Assembly: GCF_028389875.1 (NCBI RefSeq)
Contig: NC_084670.1
Location: forward strand, 37,971,333 to 38,035,332
Origin: Rhea pennata
Lineage: Eukaryota; Chordata; Aves; Rheiformes; Rheidae
Direction of reading: 5' to 3'
DNA: 64,000 nucleotides
The notes under the pieces were generated by a model. The model was not told the DNA's origin. It was given only the letters and a program-made list of their open reading frames with translations, and made no database searches. Both the position numbers and the translations under genes were made by a program. Of the stretch, positions 12,080 through 21,740 are shown piece after piece (positions within the stretch are counted from its first letter, which is position 1; each line of letters opens with the position of its first letter).

Positions 12080-15000
12080 AACCTCTGTCCCTTTCCTTTC
12101 ATCAGTTGGGCAGGGAGGCTCTGTGAAGGGAGAGAGGGTGCAGAGGCTTTGAAACGAAGCCCCAGCAAGGAGACCACCCCAGACTGGAGGTCTGCTGAAA
12201 TGCCAGCTGCCCTGGGGGCACAGCCTCTGGAGCAGGAGACCTGGCTCTGTACCTGTACTCGTACTCGTGGGGCACTGGCTGATGTCTTAGTGCCACCTGC
12301 TGCCTGGCACTGGGCACATCTTCATCCCTTGCAGGGTGAGAAGCCCAAGCACTGCGAGACTTCCTCAGCTCACACACAGGAGGCTTTCAGGCACTTAGAC
12401 ATAGGCCTTCAAGACATGCTGCACTTTAAGAAGAGAGTCTTTAATTCATCTTACTGGCCATTTTGTAGGCCCCATAGGAAAGGAGGGGCACAATAGCATT
12501 TGCTGAGCAGGCCAGTAGTAATAGCATTTGTGACGTGAGGAAGCAGAAGGAGAGCAGAGGTACCAGGAGGTGAACTCACACCCTGTCACCCATGGCAGCC
12601 AGGTGCATTGAGGGGAGCCTTCACATCCATATGTAGCCTCACCTCACTCACTTGCAGCTGCTTTCAGAGGGTCATGATCTTGGCAAAGATGTTGACAGCT
12701 ACAGCGATGCACCCTGGCATCCTCCCACCAGCCATGTGGGCACTAGAACTGCACTGGGAGCCTACATGAGTGGAGCAACCTAGAAAGAAAGAATTGGAGG
12801 GTTATTATCAGTTCTGCTGGCCTTACATAGTCACAGCAGCCTGGGGCAAATGTCTCCCCTCTGTATTGAACCAAACAATCATCAGAGCACAGACAGCCAG
12901 GCCATGGAGACACTGGACTCCTGGTTTGGGCAAAACTAAGACCCTTTTTTTGGATGATTGGTCTTGTCTGAGCTTCCCAGTTCCAGAAAGGCACTGACAC
13001 ACAGGTGGAAGTCCAGCACAAGGACACTAAAACAGTCAGGGGCTGAAGTATGGGGCAGATGAGGAGAGGCTGGAAGAGCTGGGTATACTCTAAACTGGCA
13101 TGAGGGGGCAGGCTGGAGGAAGGACCATTTCTCTTTCCTCTCTTACAAAGTATTTGACCCTCAGGGCTCCCCTCATGGGCACCCTGACTTCTCAGCACTG
13201 CAGGGAGACTATCCCCTCAGGCCTCAGCAGGGACGAGATCGAAAACAAGAGTGGTTACACTGCAAAAGCTCTGGGACTCTCCCCTCAGAAAAGGAGGGGC
13301 AACTCTAAAAGTACTCAGGCAGAAAACACCAAGGGTCAAGGGCTTCAAGCACACAAGGTCCTCAGTGACTGCCCAAAAGATGGCAACTTCCTTGGACGAC
13401 GGCTGTGCTCACCACCACTCCCTTGGCTCCAGCTACTTGCAGCAATGCATCTAGAGCTAAGTGGGGCTCCTCACATCCATCCAAGGCTCCGGAGAAAACA
13501 CAGCGCCTTGCCCATGTCAGCAGTGTCAGCACCTAACGACACCACACCTAGCACACTCCTGCCTGCATGTGGGCTGCTCTCTTGTGTCCCTTCTGCAGCA
13601 CAGACAGCAGGATGATGGGAGAATTCAGAGACTGCAGCTGGGAGGAGGAGAGGTGCAGCCCTTGCAGGGCACTCTTGCTTGGCTTGCCTACTCAAAGGGA
13701 CTCCTTGTCTAGGGAGATCTGGCACCGCAAGGGAGCAGCACCTTCCAATTCATCTCCTAGGAACATACTTAACCGTATATAAAGACCACCTCTCCACAAA
13801 GCTTTCACTCCTCCAAGGAGCTTCCAGCACACTAACGCCCAGCCAGCAATGAGAAATGCTCACACTCCCCTATCCCTCAGCAAACACTGCTGCAAGGGAA
13901 AGCTCTCGTGAAGAAAAGCAAGCGAGCAGAAAGGGAAAAAGCAGCCTTGGTTCACACCTCAGAGTAAGCAGAAACACTCCCTGCCCTCTAGGCAGCATCC
14001 CGCCTGCACATCCTGGCAAGAGCTGAGGAAACACAAGGCCTGAACCTCATCACACACAAGGCAGCAGGCTCCCAGCATCTCTGGCTCACACCACCTGGGC
14101 AGTCTGGGCCCTGCAAGCCAAGTTAGCTCTTCACCTCAAAGTATTCATTTTCTCTGCAGCTTGGCAGCACTGCCCACACACAGCACTGCTCTTTCCAGGC
14201 ACCTCCTTCTGTGGTGAGCACCAGGACACTTGGGTATCATCTGTCCCCACCACAAGGTACCCCACCACTCTGACACACCACATGCCCGCTCTTCACCTCA
14301 CAGAGGGTTGACAGATAACATGCAACTGTACATCAGGGACACAGGGCATACGACCAGCCATGGCTGCAGCTAGGGGACCCTCAGGACACATCAACCCTCA
14401 GAGATATCATCCAGATCTTGGAGAAAATTCTCAGCAGCCCCCTGGTGTTTTGATGGGGCAGAGTTTTCTGCAGCACACAGACACTGCTTGTCCACCAGCA
14501 CCTCCCCTCCCCTCCCCTACTCCCGTGGGACAGCGCCATCTTGTGGGCAGCAGTGCAGGGCGTGGCAGGACCTCAGGGCAGCCCAGCACCGGGTGCCCAG
14601 GCAGTGCAGGGCCCTGGGGCCCAGCTGCTGCCCCGCAGGGCTGGGCTCTGCCGCAGGGGCCCCAAGGGCTCCACACTTCCCTGCGCCCTGGGGCCATGCG
14701 GGTGCGGGGGGCAGCCCAGGGGCCTGTGCTGGTGCCAGCCCTGGTGCCGGCGATGGGGCCCTGGGCATGGCTGGGGCGCTGGAGCCCATGGGCAGCGTGC
14801 TGCTGCCCCCAGAGCAGGGCAGTGCTGTGTCCTCTCACCCTTTTTCACCCTTCCCCCTCCCCACAGCAGCCCTTGGGCTCAGCAGCCCTCATGCTGCACG
14901 TGGCAGGGCTCGGCCGCATCCAGACAGGGGCTGCTCTTTGTGGGCCTGGGCTGCACCCTGTTGCATCGCTCCAAAGGGCTGAGGAGTCCCAGGGGCACAG

Positions 15001-15135
15001 GGCAGCCAGGGTAGAGCAGCTCAGCGCTTGTTGGATGTGGGCAGCAGAGGTGTGGGCCTCTCAGGGAGCTGGGGGAGATGGCCCTGCTGCACTCACCCCC
15101 AGCACTGCCCATCACAGCTCAGAGAAAAATGGTTG
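12080..15135. repeat. Block paralogous to 45,440-50,110; non-coding
   Basis: Segments match the third block in order: 12,100-12,520 with 45,460-45,870, 13,110-13,740 with 47,840-48,340, 13,800-14,480 with 48,400-49,080 and 14,500-15,010 with 49,610-50,110. Two long gaps separate the blocks: about 1.4 kb is absent here at 13,085, and about 0.5 kb is absent at 14,487. The longest open frame (14,360-15,667, 435 codons) is not conserved in the paralogue and is rich in G, A, P and S residues from GC-rich DNA. I do not call a gene. Confidence 0.65.
14532..14547 (-). promoter_or_regulatory. YY1/CTCF-like motif (AAGATGGCGC)
   Basis: On the minus strand CCCACAAGATGGCGCT contains the YY1 core AAGATGGC and resembles the CTCF core CCASYAGRKGGC with one mismatch. 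It lies at the start of a GC-rich stretch after CCCCTCC repeats. The motif is retained in the paralogue at 49,669-49,684. Function is inferred only. Confidence 0.35.
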
Positions 15136-15139
15136 GTGT

Positions 15140-17110
15140 CAGCAGAGACTTGCAGGACAAACAGGCTGTCTTTTGGGTGCAGAGGTTTGTCCCCCTTCTG
15201 CAGGAGGGCGGGGGCTGTGGCCATCTGAGAGCAACATCTCTGAGCCCAAAACATGCTCTGCCAGGTTGGAAGCAGAAGAGGATCCAGGAAGAAGGAGCAG
15301 AGGTTCTTCTAAATCAGTAGAACTCCTGGATTTATTACAAGGCGAAGGATCCATTTCCTATATGAGCATTTCCAGCAGGCTCTTAAGAGCCCCATGGGAG
15401 TTGCAGGACACACCAGCCTCCAAGACAGAGGCTGCATTTCCTGCCAGAGTCAGATCCCAAAGGGAGACCTATGCCTGGGAAAACCTGAACCAGCATTGCT
15501 CCCTGACATTAGTGGATAGAGCTGGGGCTCAGGGCAGCCTCAGCCACAGGACCCAGGAGTTCTGCCTGCCACATTGTCCCTGGAGCCAGATAGGACCCTC
15601 AGGTAGGGCTCTTGTGTCTTTGTGTGACACCTTGGGAAGGAGCTCTCAAAGCTCTTATGCTTGGTGAATAGCCTCAGGACCATTGGGAACAAGGAACAGC
15701 AGTCCAGGCTAATGGTCTTGGTCCAGCAGCCTTCTATCTTGCTTACTCCCTTGCTCTCAGCTCACCTTTTCATCCAGGGAAATAGTACGCTCTTCCCGCC
15801 TCATCACCCAAAACTTGTCTTCAAGAGGTCCCTGTGCCTCTGTCTGTGAGGGAACAGCCCCAGCGTGGCCCCAATATCTCCCATCCCCACTCCTCACTGT
15901 GGAGCAGCTCCTAAGGGCAATGGTGGGAAGTGCATGAGAAGTGCCCAGCAGTGCCCAGGTCTTTTAGGGAAATGAGAGTTCTGCCGTGGCACCAGGAAGA
16001 GCTCCCTGTGATGCAGCACATCCTATTGTGACCTCAGCTCATGTCTTCTGGGAGCTCAGTAGGTCACCACCATGGAGATGGTATAGCCAGGGCAAGAGCA
16101 GAGATCCTTCCACTCACACCCTGGAAAGCAGTCACCTCCCCTCATCCCAGTTATTTTCCAAAACTTGCTGATAAATCCTTTAAGACAGTGAAAAAAATGT
16201 GAAATATTTCAAATGAGGCATTGAAGAGGTCAGTCTGCACCCCCTGCACCGACAGGTCTCTGCACTGGGCAGAGCTGTGTGGGTAACTGCAGTATGGGGG
16301 ATGGATTGGGGGTTGGGATTTTTCAAAGACATGATCAATGTGAAATGAAACAGCACAGAGCCTGGCCATGGGCTGAGATGCTTTCAGGAGCCTCAAAACT
16401 GATAGCTGCTGTGGACCACCCTTTTTGTAGAAGAAGGATGTAGGACAGCATGGGACAGAACGCAGCCTTCCTCCTTGAGGCACCAAAGTAGGTTCTTAGT
16501 TTTTTTAAAGTCCTCAGCAAGGTTTCTTGGTCTACAGTGCTTAAGATAGAGATGATATGCCCCAAAAGAGCAACCTTTAAGACACATCATCTAGAGGGCT
16601 TTATCTGGGACCTTGGTCTTTGCCAGTCTCCAAAGCCCTGGGAGAGTCCAAGTGGCAAATCTGGATAATTTTTCCCTTTCCCATTAATTTTGCCCAGCAT
16701 TCTTTTTGGCTGAATTCAGGGCTCAGCTGATCCTTGGACTCAGCATGGCCTGAAGGCAGTGCTTCTCCTCTGAGTATAGTCCTTGGCACCCTGTACCAAC
16801 CTTGGAACTGTAGCTCTCTTGGGGGCTGTACAGTTCTGGCACCCTGCATCCCACCATAGACACCCAGGCCCTCCCAAGGGGGCTGTACAACCCTGACTCC
16901 CTGGATCTCCCACAGTTTTGATGCTGGGCTTCTCAGGACATGCCCACACACTGCAGTACTGCTGTCCTGGCTCTGCTGCAGAGCCTGTAAGGCAGTGCTG
17001 TGCCCCAGGACCTGCATTTTGGCTCACTCTGGAATTTGTGAGGGGAGCAGCTCCCAGGTCTGCAGCTGCTGGACACTGAGGATGTCTCCAGGAGCATGAC
17101 TTCAAATGAG
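15140..17110 (+). repeat. Low-copy repeat U, copy d, with right arm of the inverted repeat
   Basis: Bases 15,477-16,005 are the right arm of the near-perfect inverted repeat. The rest continues as repeat U (TGACCT...AGGTCA...CCATGGAGATGG at 16,029-16,081, then the CACATCATCTAGAGGGCTT and TTGGCTCA segments up to 17,110), clearly more diverged from the other copies. Upstream, 15,150-15,460 matches the reverse complement of 3,345-3,620. No gene is supported. Confidence 0.8.
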
Positions 17111-17499
17111 AGAAGTGCTCTGTGGGTGGAAAAGAGAGGGGAGAAGTTGAACAAAGAGTGGTTCAGACTGCACAGAAGGAGAATACTTTTCACCATCAGG
17201 ATGGTCAAGCATTAGAACAGGTTGTCTGAATGTGCACGATGCGCAATCTCCATTCTTGGAGGTTTTCGAGACCTGATGGATAAACCTCTGAGCAATGTGG
17301 ACTGATGTCAACAGGTCCCTGCCTTGGTAAGGAGGTGGAAGTAGAAATTTCCAGATGTTCTTTCCAACATGAATTACCCTTTTGATCTTATAATATTTGT
17401 GTCTGTTTGCCCTTTCTGATGATCCTGGACATTGGAGAAAGACTGAGCAAGTGTGGAAATGTGACATGGAATTTCGAGGTGACTTTCAGCCTTTCCAAA

Positions 17500-19037
17500 A
17501 GGCATTGTAGGAGGCTGGAGGGACCAGCCCAAGCTGTCAGGGCTCTCTGAACCTGAGCGAGTCAGTGAAAAGACAGTTGTCTGCAGGGAAGTGAGGAGAA
17601 TCCCATTCATGGGACCTCTAAAGACTTTGTTTCATGAACTTTATGTAGTACTGGTGGCTGCCCAGCCTCCAGTTCCTTTTCAAAGGGGCATGAATGAGAA
17701 TTCAAATGACCAGGAGTTATGTGTAAAGTCAGGCCTTGCCAGAGTTCTTTACAAGTTTCCAGAGTCCAGAATTTTCAGTCTCCTTTGGGAGCCAGTTATG
17801 CATTGCTCACTCTCTGCAGCCTCTGGGGAGAACCAAGATGCAGGATCAACCCCCAGAGGCTCGTTAGTACTATTAATCCCAAGGCACACGAAAGAGCAGA
17901 GACATTTAGGTCCTGCTGGGGATTTACTGCAGGAGCTGCTGAGAGAAGATGAAAAAATCAGGGCAAAGCCTGAGCTCTGGGCAGTGGTCTGCAGAGTCCA
18001 GGGAAGGCAGGGACTTGGTGGTGGGGGGGGGATGCAGAGAGTGAAATCCCAACCTCGATCTTCATTCCCAGGCACCATCAGTGCAGAGGTCACCCCTTCA
18101 TGCTGAAGACTGCAGGCCAGCGCTGGATGTCCTGAGGCAAGTCATGGTGGTGTTTATATTACTGCTGGGTTTTTGCACAGTTACAGTTTGTGAGTGAGAC
18201 CAGAGTCTCACTCCTGTCCTTTCCTGCATGTCTTCCCCACAGCTTCCTCCTCCCCCCAGACGCTGCCGAGTCCCTGGCACCATGGAGCAGAGATCCTGGA
18301 AGGGGCTGAGGGTGCTGAATTACAGCTGGGCTGCTGGTGTGGTGGAGCCGATCCTGGGGCACTTGTCCATCTTGGATGGGCAGGCTATTCAGGGCTAGAA
18401 ATGCTTTGTCCTTCCTTCCACCAACCGTTAGGGGCTTTTCCTCTCCCCTTTCTCCTAGTCTTATAGGATTTGGTCTCCATCCCTCAGCTTTCTCACATTT
18501 GACTCTCACTCATGCAGTGGGGAGGGCGGGGACCTCAGTCATTCTGGGCTGACTATGGAAACCTCTCTTGCTGGTATCCATCATTACAGCCTCCAGGGAA
18601 AGCCTAGGAGATGAGTGAGAGTGTAAAATGCTCATCCATCCCCAGAGTTCTCTGGACAGTCCAGGCATCTGCTTGCCCATCTCCAAACTCACTGAAAGGT
18701 CTAAAGGGAGAGAAAGGGAATGGCAGAGACATAATTTTCTCTCTTGCTATTTTTGTGAGAACCCCAGGAAGGGCACCAGACAGAGGGCTGTGTGGGAGCA
18801 CTGCAAGCACAGCTGCCTGTGCTAAGGTCCAGCTGTTGGGCTGGGGTGTGTAGGGAGGCAGCCCTAGAACCCTCAGGAACCACCACAGAGGAGGCAAAGA
18901 TGTGAGGAAAAAGATCTTCCCTGTGCTTTTCCTTTTCTCCTTGAAAAAAAATGAAAAGAAAAAAAACCCCTTCTTCACAGTGTTTTCTACAAAGAGGCTG
19001 CAATGAGTGGATTTTAGGTATCTGCTGAGACTGAACA
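17500..19037. repeat. Upstream block shared by the two OR11A1-like loci (copy 1)
   Basis: The sequence follows 37,130-38,300 in order: AATCCCATTCA, then CAGTTATGCATTGCTCACTCTCTGCAG split over both copies, then GCTCGTTAGT / ACTCGTTAGT, and the GGCAGCCC stretch. The downstream OR genes are paralogues too, so this is the older duplication of an OR unit. No coding signal of its own was seen. The stretch 17,111-17,499 holds nothing I recognise. Confidence 0.75.
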
Positions 19038-19281
19038 TGGACTTTCTGGAACAAGTCCAGCAAAGAGACAGAAGGATGATTAGATAATTAAGAGAAAGGA
19101 GTATCTGTCATGTGAGGAGAGGCTGCAAGTTCTTAGACTGTGTAGGTTGGAGAAGAGAGGGGGGATTTTATCAATGTGCATAAGTATCAGAAGAGCAGGT
19201 GTCAAGAGGATGAGACCAGACTGTGCTCAGTGGTGCCCAGTGCCAGGATGAGAGGCAAGGGGCACAAATTGAAACACTAGA
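19038..19281 (+). mobile_element. CR1 LINE, 5' part, interrupted by the ERV
   Basis: This is plus-strand CR1 sequence (GAGGCTGCAAG, TTGGAGAAGAGAGGGGGGAT, GGTGTCAAGAGGATG, GGGCACAAATTGAAACAC). It breaks off at 19,281 where the ERV LTR starts and resumes at 26,642 with AAATTCCATGCAAACAC, which is the next CR1 segment. The CR1 was therefore in place before the retrovirus. Confidence 0.92.
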
Positions 19282-19891
19282 TGTAATAAATTGTAACTAT
19301 TTGTTCATTGTTTAGAAGGAGGTTTTACAACAATCAGGGTTGAGACATGGTGTCAGACAAATAAATTATGGTAAGCACAAAAGCTTATATGACCCCTTGT
19401 GGAACTAGTGTCGGGGCCCTAGCTATCTTGCAGGACTATGAAGAGCTGAAGTAAGCAACAAGCTGCTCAGAGGTTTTGAAGGTAAAAGGACAAAGAAAAG
19501 ATAAGCAGGCGCCTGTAACTTTCTCACAGAACAGCATCCCAAAAAGGGAGTCAACACAACAGATAAGCAAACCCCTGTGATCACTCACAAGGAGACAAAC
19601 CAAAATAAAGAGACAAAAGAAGACCACGGCCTTCCTCTCCACAACCACCAGAGAGCTTCAGACGACCCCCCCCCCAGCAACTCACACATGCGCGGGACGC
19701 ACCGGGAGATTACAACGCAGACTATAAGGGGAGGACTGTGTGTGAGGGAGGCGCGCGCCGTTGGCGGAGCTGAGACTCCCCGGCCGCCCAGCGCTGTTTT
19801 GCTTGTGGCTGCTTACTTAATTAAATAAATTGTTCACATGATTTAACAAACTCTCTGTATGAATTAACCTTCAAGAGAGTAACTTATGAAA
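19282..19891 (+). repeat. 5' LTR
   Basis: It starts TGTAATAAATTG and runs to the ATGAAA just before the primer binding site. It has a TATA-like element TATAAGG at 19,723-19,729 and a polyadenylation signal AATAAA at 19,824-19,829. It is about 610 bp against 608 bp for the 3' LTR, the difference being a C run (10 versus 8). The last bases read AAA where the 3' LTR has ACA. Confidence 0.95.
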
Positions 19892-19895
19892 AATT

Positions 19896-19913
19896 TGGTG
19901 CCGTGACTCGGAT
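19896..19913 (+). other. Primer binding site for tRNA-His
   Basis: TGGTGCCGTGACTCGGAT is the exact complement of the 3' end of vertebrate tRNA-His including CCA (18 of 18). It lies four bases after the LTR. A histidine primer is the feature after which human ERV-H is named. Here it only identifies the primer, not a relationship. Confidence 0.93.
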
Positions 19914-20096
19914 GAAGGCAATGGACTGAAAAGCTCTTCGGAAGGGGAGGCGCCCCACCGAGTTCGGCGGCCTCTGCCGAGAGCGATTTTCACTCAAGCC
20001 CTTCACCGACGAACCCTAAATTAGCCACAAGCAAAAAGGAGCCGGCAACCCCAAGTAATCTTTGTGCACGAAGACCGAATGAAGACTCAGGATTGA

Positions 20097-20102
20097 GTAA
20101 GT
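20097..20102 (+). other. Candidate major splice donor (GA|GTAAGT)
   Basis: GTAAGT is a full match to the donor consensus in the leader, between the primer site and gag, where gammaretroviruses place the donor for env mRNA. There is no transcript evidence. Confidence 0.45.
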
Positions 20103-20279
20103 GTAGGCCGGTGATCCATTCAGTTGGGGTTGGGTATCCCGGAGTACACGTGAGAGACGTCCAGTAAGGACGAAGCGAGTGCGGACCCCTCGGTAGTGCG
20201 GTTCCCATATCCCGCGAGGGACTGGGCCACGAAAAGGGGGAAGCGGTATGTGTGTGTGTGTGTGAAGGTACTCCGGAAG

Positions 20280-21740
20280 ATGGGACAGAAGAAAAGTAAG
20301 CCTTCTGGTCCCATGGGTGGGGGAGTTTGTAGTGGAGGCTTACCTCCCATTCCCCCAGATAGCCCACTAGGATTGATGATTAAATATTGGGATGATTCCC
20401 CTTCTAGGCGGGGAAAAAGTAAAGTTAAGATGATCCATTATTGTATTGAAGTCTGGGGCAACAAACCTATAAAAGGAGAAAGTGTTTTCTGGCCCCCTTT
20501 TGGTTCATTTGAGGAGTGGATATGCCAGGCCCTAAATAGTTACGTAAATTCAAAGGAGCCCTTCAGCTTAGAAGAGAGCGAGTATGCACACCTCTGGATA
20601 AACCCGGAGACGAGAACCCTTTTATACCCATTAAAAGAAAAAGGAGGGCGGGGGAAAAAGAAGCGAGAATTAGAGATCCCATTATCGCCACCCCCTTATA
20701 TACTCCCTCCTATACCTACGGCCCCTTCTCTTCCCGGGCCGACCGAACTTCCGTCCTCGGGGGAGTCGGATGGCGAGGCTAACCCTAGTCCCCAGAGACC
20801 AGTAACTAGGAGTCAGACTAGAGCACAGGGGTTAAGTCTCGAAGGAGGATTATATCCACTGCGGGAAATAGCTATGGGAGGACCCCAACCGGGGACGGGA
20901 TATGTAGCCGTCCCCATTAATTCCGGGGACGTGAGAGATTTTAAGAAGGAAATGGGAAACCTACTAGAAGACCCACTGGGAGTGGCAGAGCAGGTGGACC
21001 AGTTTCTAGGACCAAATATTTACACTTGGGAGGAGCTACAGTCCATCCTGGGAATCCTGTTCACAATTGAGGAAAGAGGGATGATTAGGCGAGCTGGCAT
21101 GCGAATCTGGGACCAACAACACCAGCAAGGTCCGGCAACAGATGTTAAGTGGCCGATGCAGTTGCCTAATTGGAATAACCAGGACCCAATCCATTGCAGT
21201 CATATGCAAGACTTAAGAACCATTATCATTCAGGGGATAAGGGAATCAGTCCCAAGGGGGCAGAATATTAATAAGGCTTTTAATGAACAGCAAAGGCGGG
21301 ATGAGACCCCGACAGAATGGTTAGAAAGGCTGCGAAAAAGCTTGCAGTTGTATAGTGGCTTAGATCCAGGGACTCCTGTGGGAGGGGCCTTACTTAAAAC
21401 TCAGTTTGTGGCCAAATCCTGGACGGACATTAGGAAAAAGTTAGAGAAAATAGAGGACTGGCAAGATAAGGGTTTAGATGAACTCCTGAGAGAGGCACAG
21501 AAGGTGTATGTTAGGAGAGAGGACAAAAAAGAGAAGAAACAAGTACGAATGATGGTGGCAGCAATACGGGAAGGTCAAAGAGGAAGGCCTAGGATGGTGC
21601 GTGGGAAGCTTGAGAGAGAAGAAGGGAGAAATGGTCAGGGACAAAGAAATGTGATCTGTTTTTATTGTAATAGAAAGGGTCATATTAAGAGAGAATGTCG
21701 ACAGAGAAAAGAGGATGAGCAGATGTTCAAGGATGAGTAG
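20280..21740 (+). CDS. gag: ERV Gag polyprotein (486 aa), intact frame
   Basis: This is the structural polyprotein that would assemble at the plasma membrane. The chosen start gives MGQKK, with glycine at position 2 for myristoylation. Late-domain motifs PPPY (137-140) and PTAP (146-149) lie in the proline-rich matrix/p12-like part. The capsid region follows at about 195-410, and one zinc knuckle C-X2-C-X4-H-X4-C sits at 460-473. The charged segment before the knuckle (about 410-450) is typical of gammaretroviral capsid ends. The frame ends in UAG at 21,738-21,740 and pol continues in the same frame, so readthrough is expected. The frame is also open upstream to an ATG at 20,196, which would add 28 residues. 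I prefer the internal start because of the myristoylation signal. Confidence 0.93.
   Translation: MGQKKSKPSGPMGGGVCSGGLPPIPPDSPLGLMIKYWDDSPSRRGKSKVKMIHYCIEVWGNKPIKGESVFWPPFGSFEEWICQALNSYVNSKEPFSLEESEYAHLWINPETRTLLYPLKEKGGRGKKKRELEIPLSPPPYILPPIPTAPSLPGPTELPSSGESDGEANPSPQRPVTRSQTRAQGLSLEGGLYPLREIAMGGPQPGTGYVAVPINSGDVRDFKKEMGNLLEDPLGVAEQVDQFLGPNIYTWEELQSILGILFTIEERGMIRRAGMRIWDQQHQQGPATDVKWPMQLPNWNNQDPIHCSHMQDLRTIIIQGIRESVPRGQNINKAFNEQQRRDETPTEWLERLRKSLQLYSGLDPGTPVGGALLKTQFVAKSWTDIRKKLEKIEDWQDKGLDELLREAQKVYVRREDKKEKKQVRMMVAAIREGQRGRPRMVRGKLEREEGRNGQGQRNVICFYCNRKGHIKRECRQRKEDEQMFKDE

Noticed and set aside
12230-12275. GTACCTGTACTCGTACTCG considered as a tandem motif or tRNA relic
   Set aside because: Three short units only, and no cloverleaf could be drawn.
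14360-15667. 435-codon plus-strand open frame, longest outside ERV and OR
   Set aside because: It runs through GC-rich DNA and into the inverted arm, has no recognisable domain, overlaps other long frames on both strands, and is broken in the paralogue at 48.9-50.1 kb.
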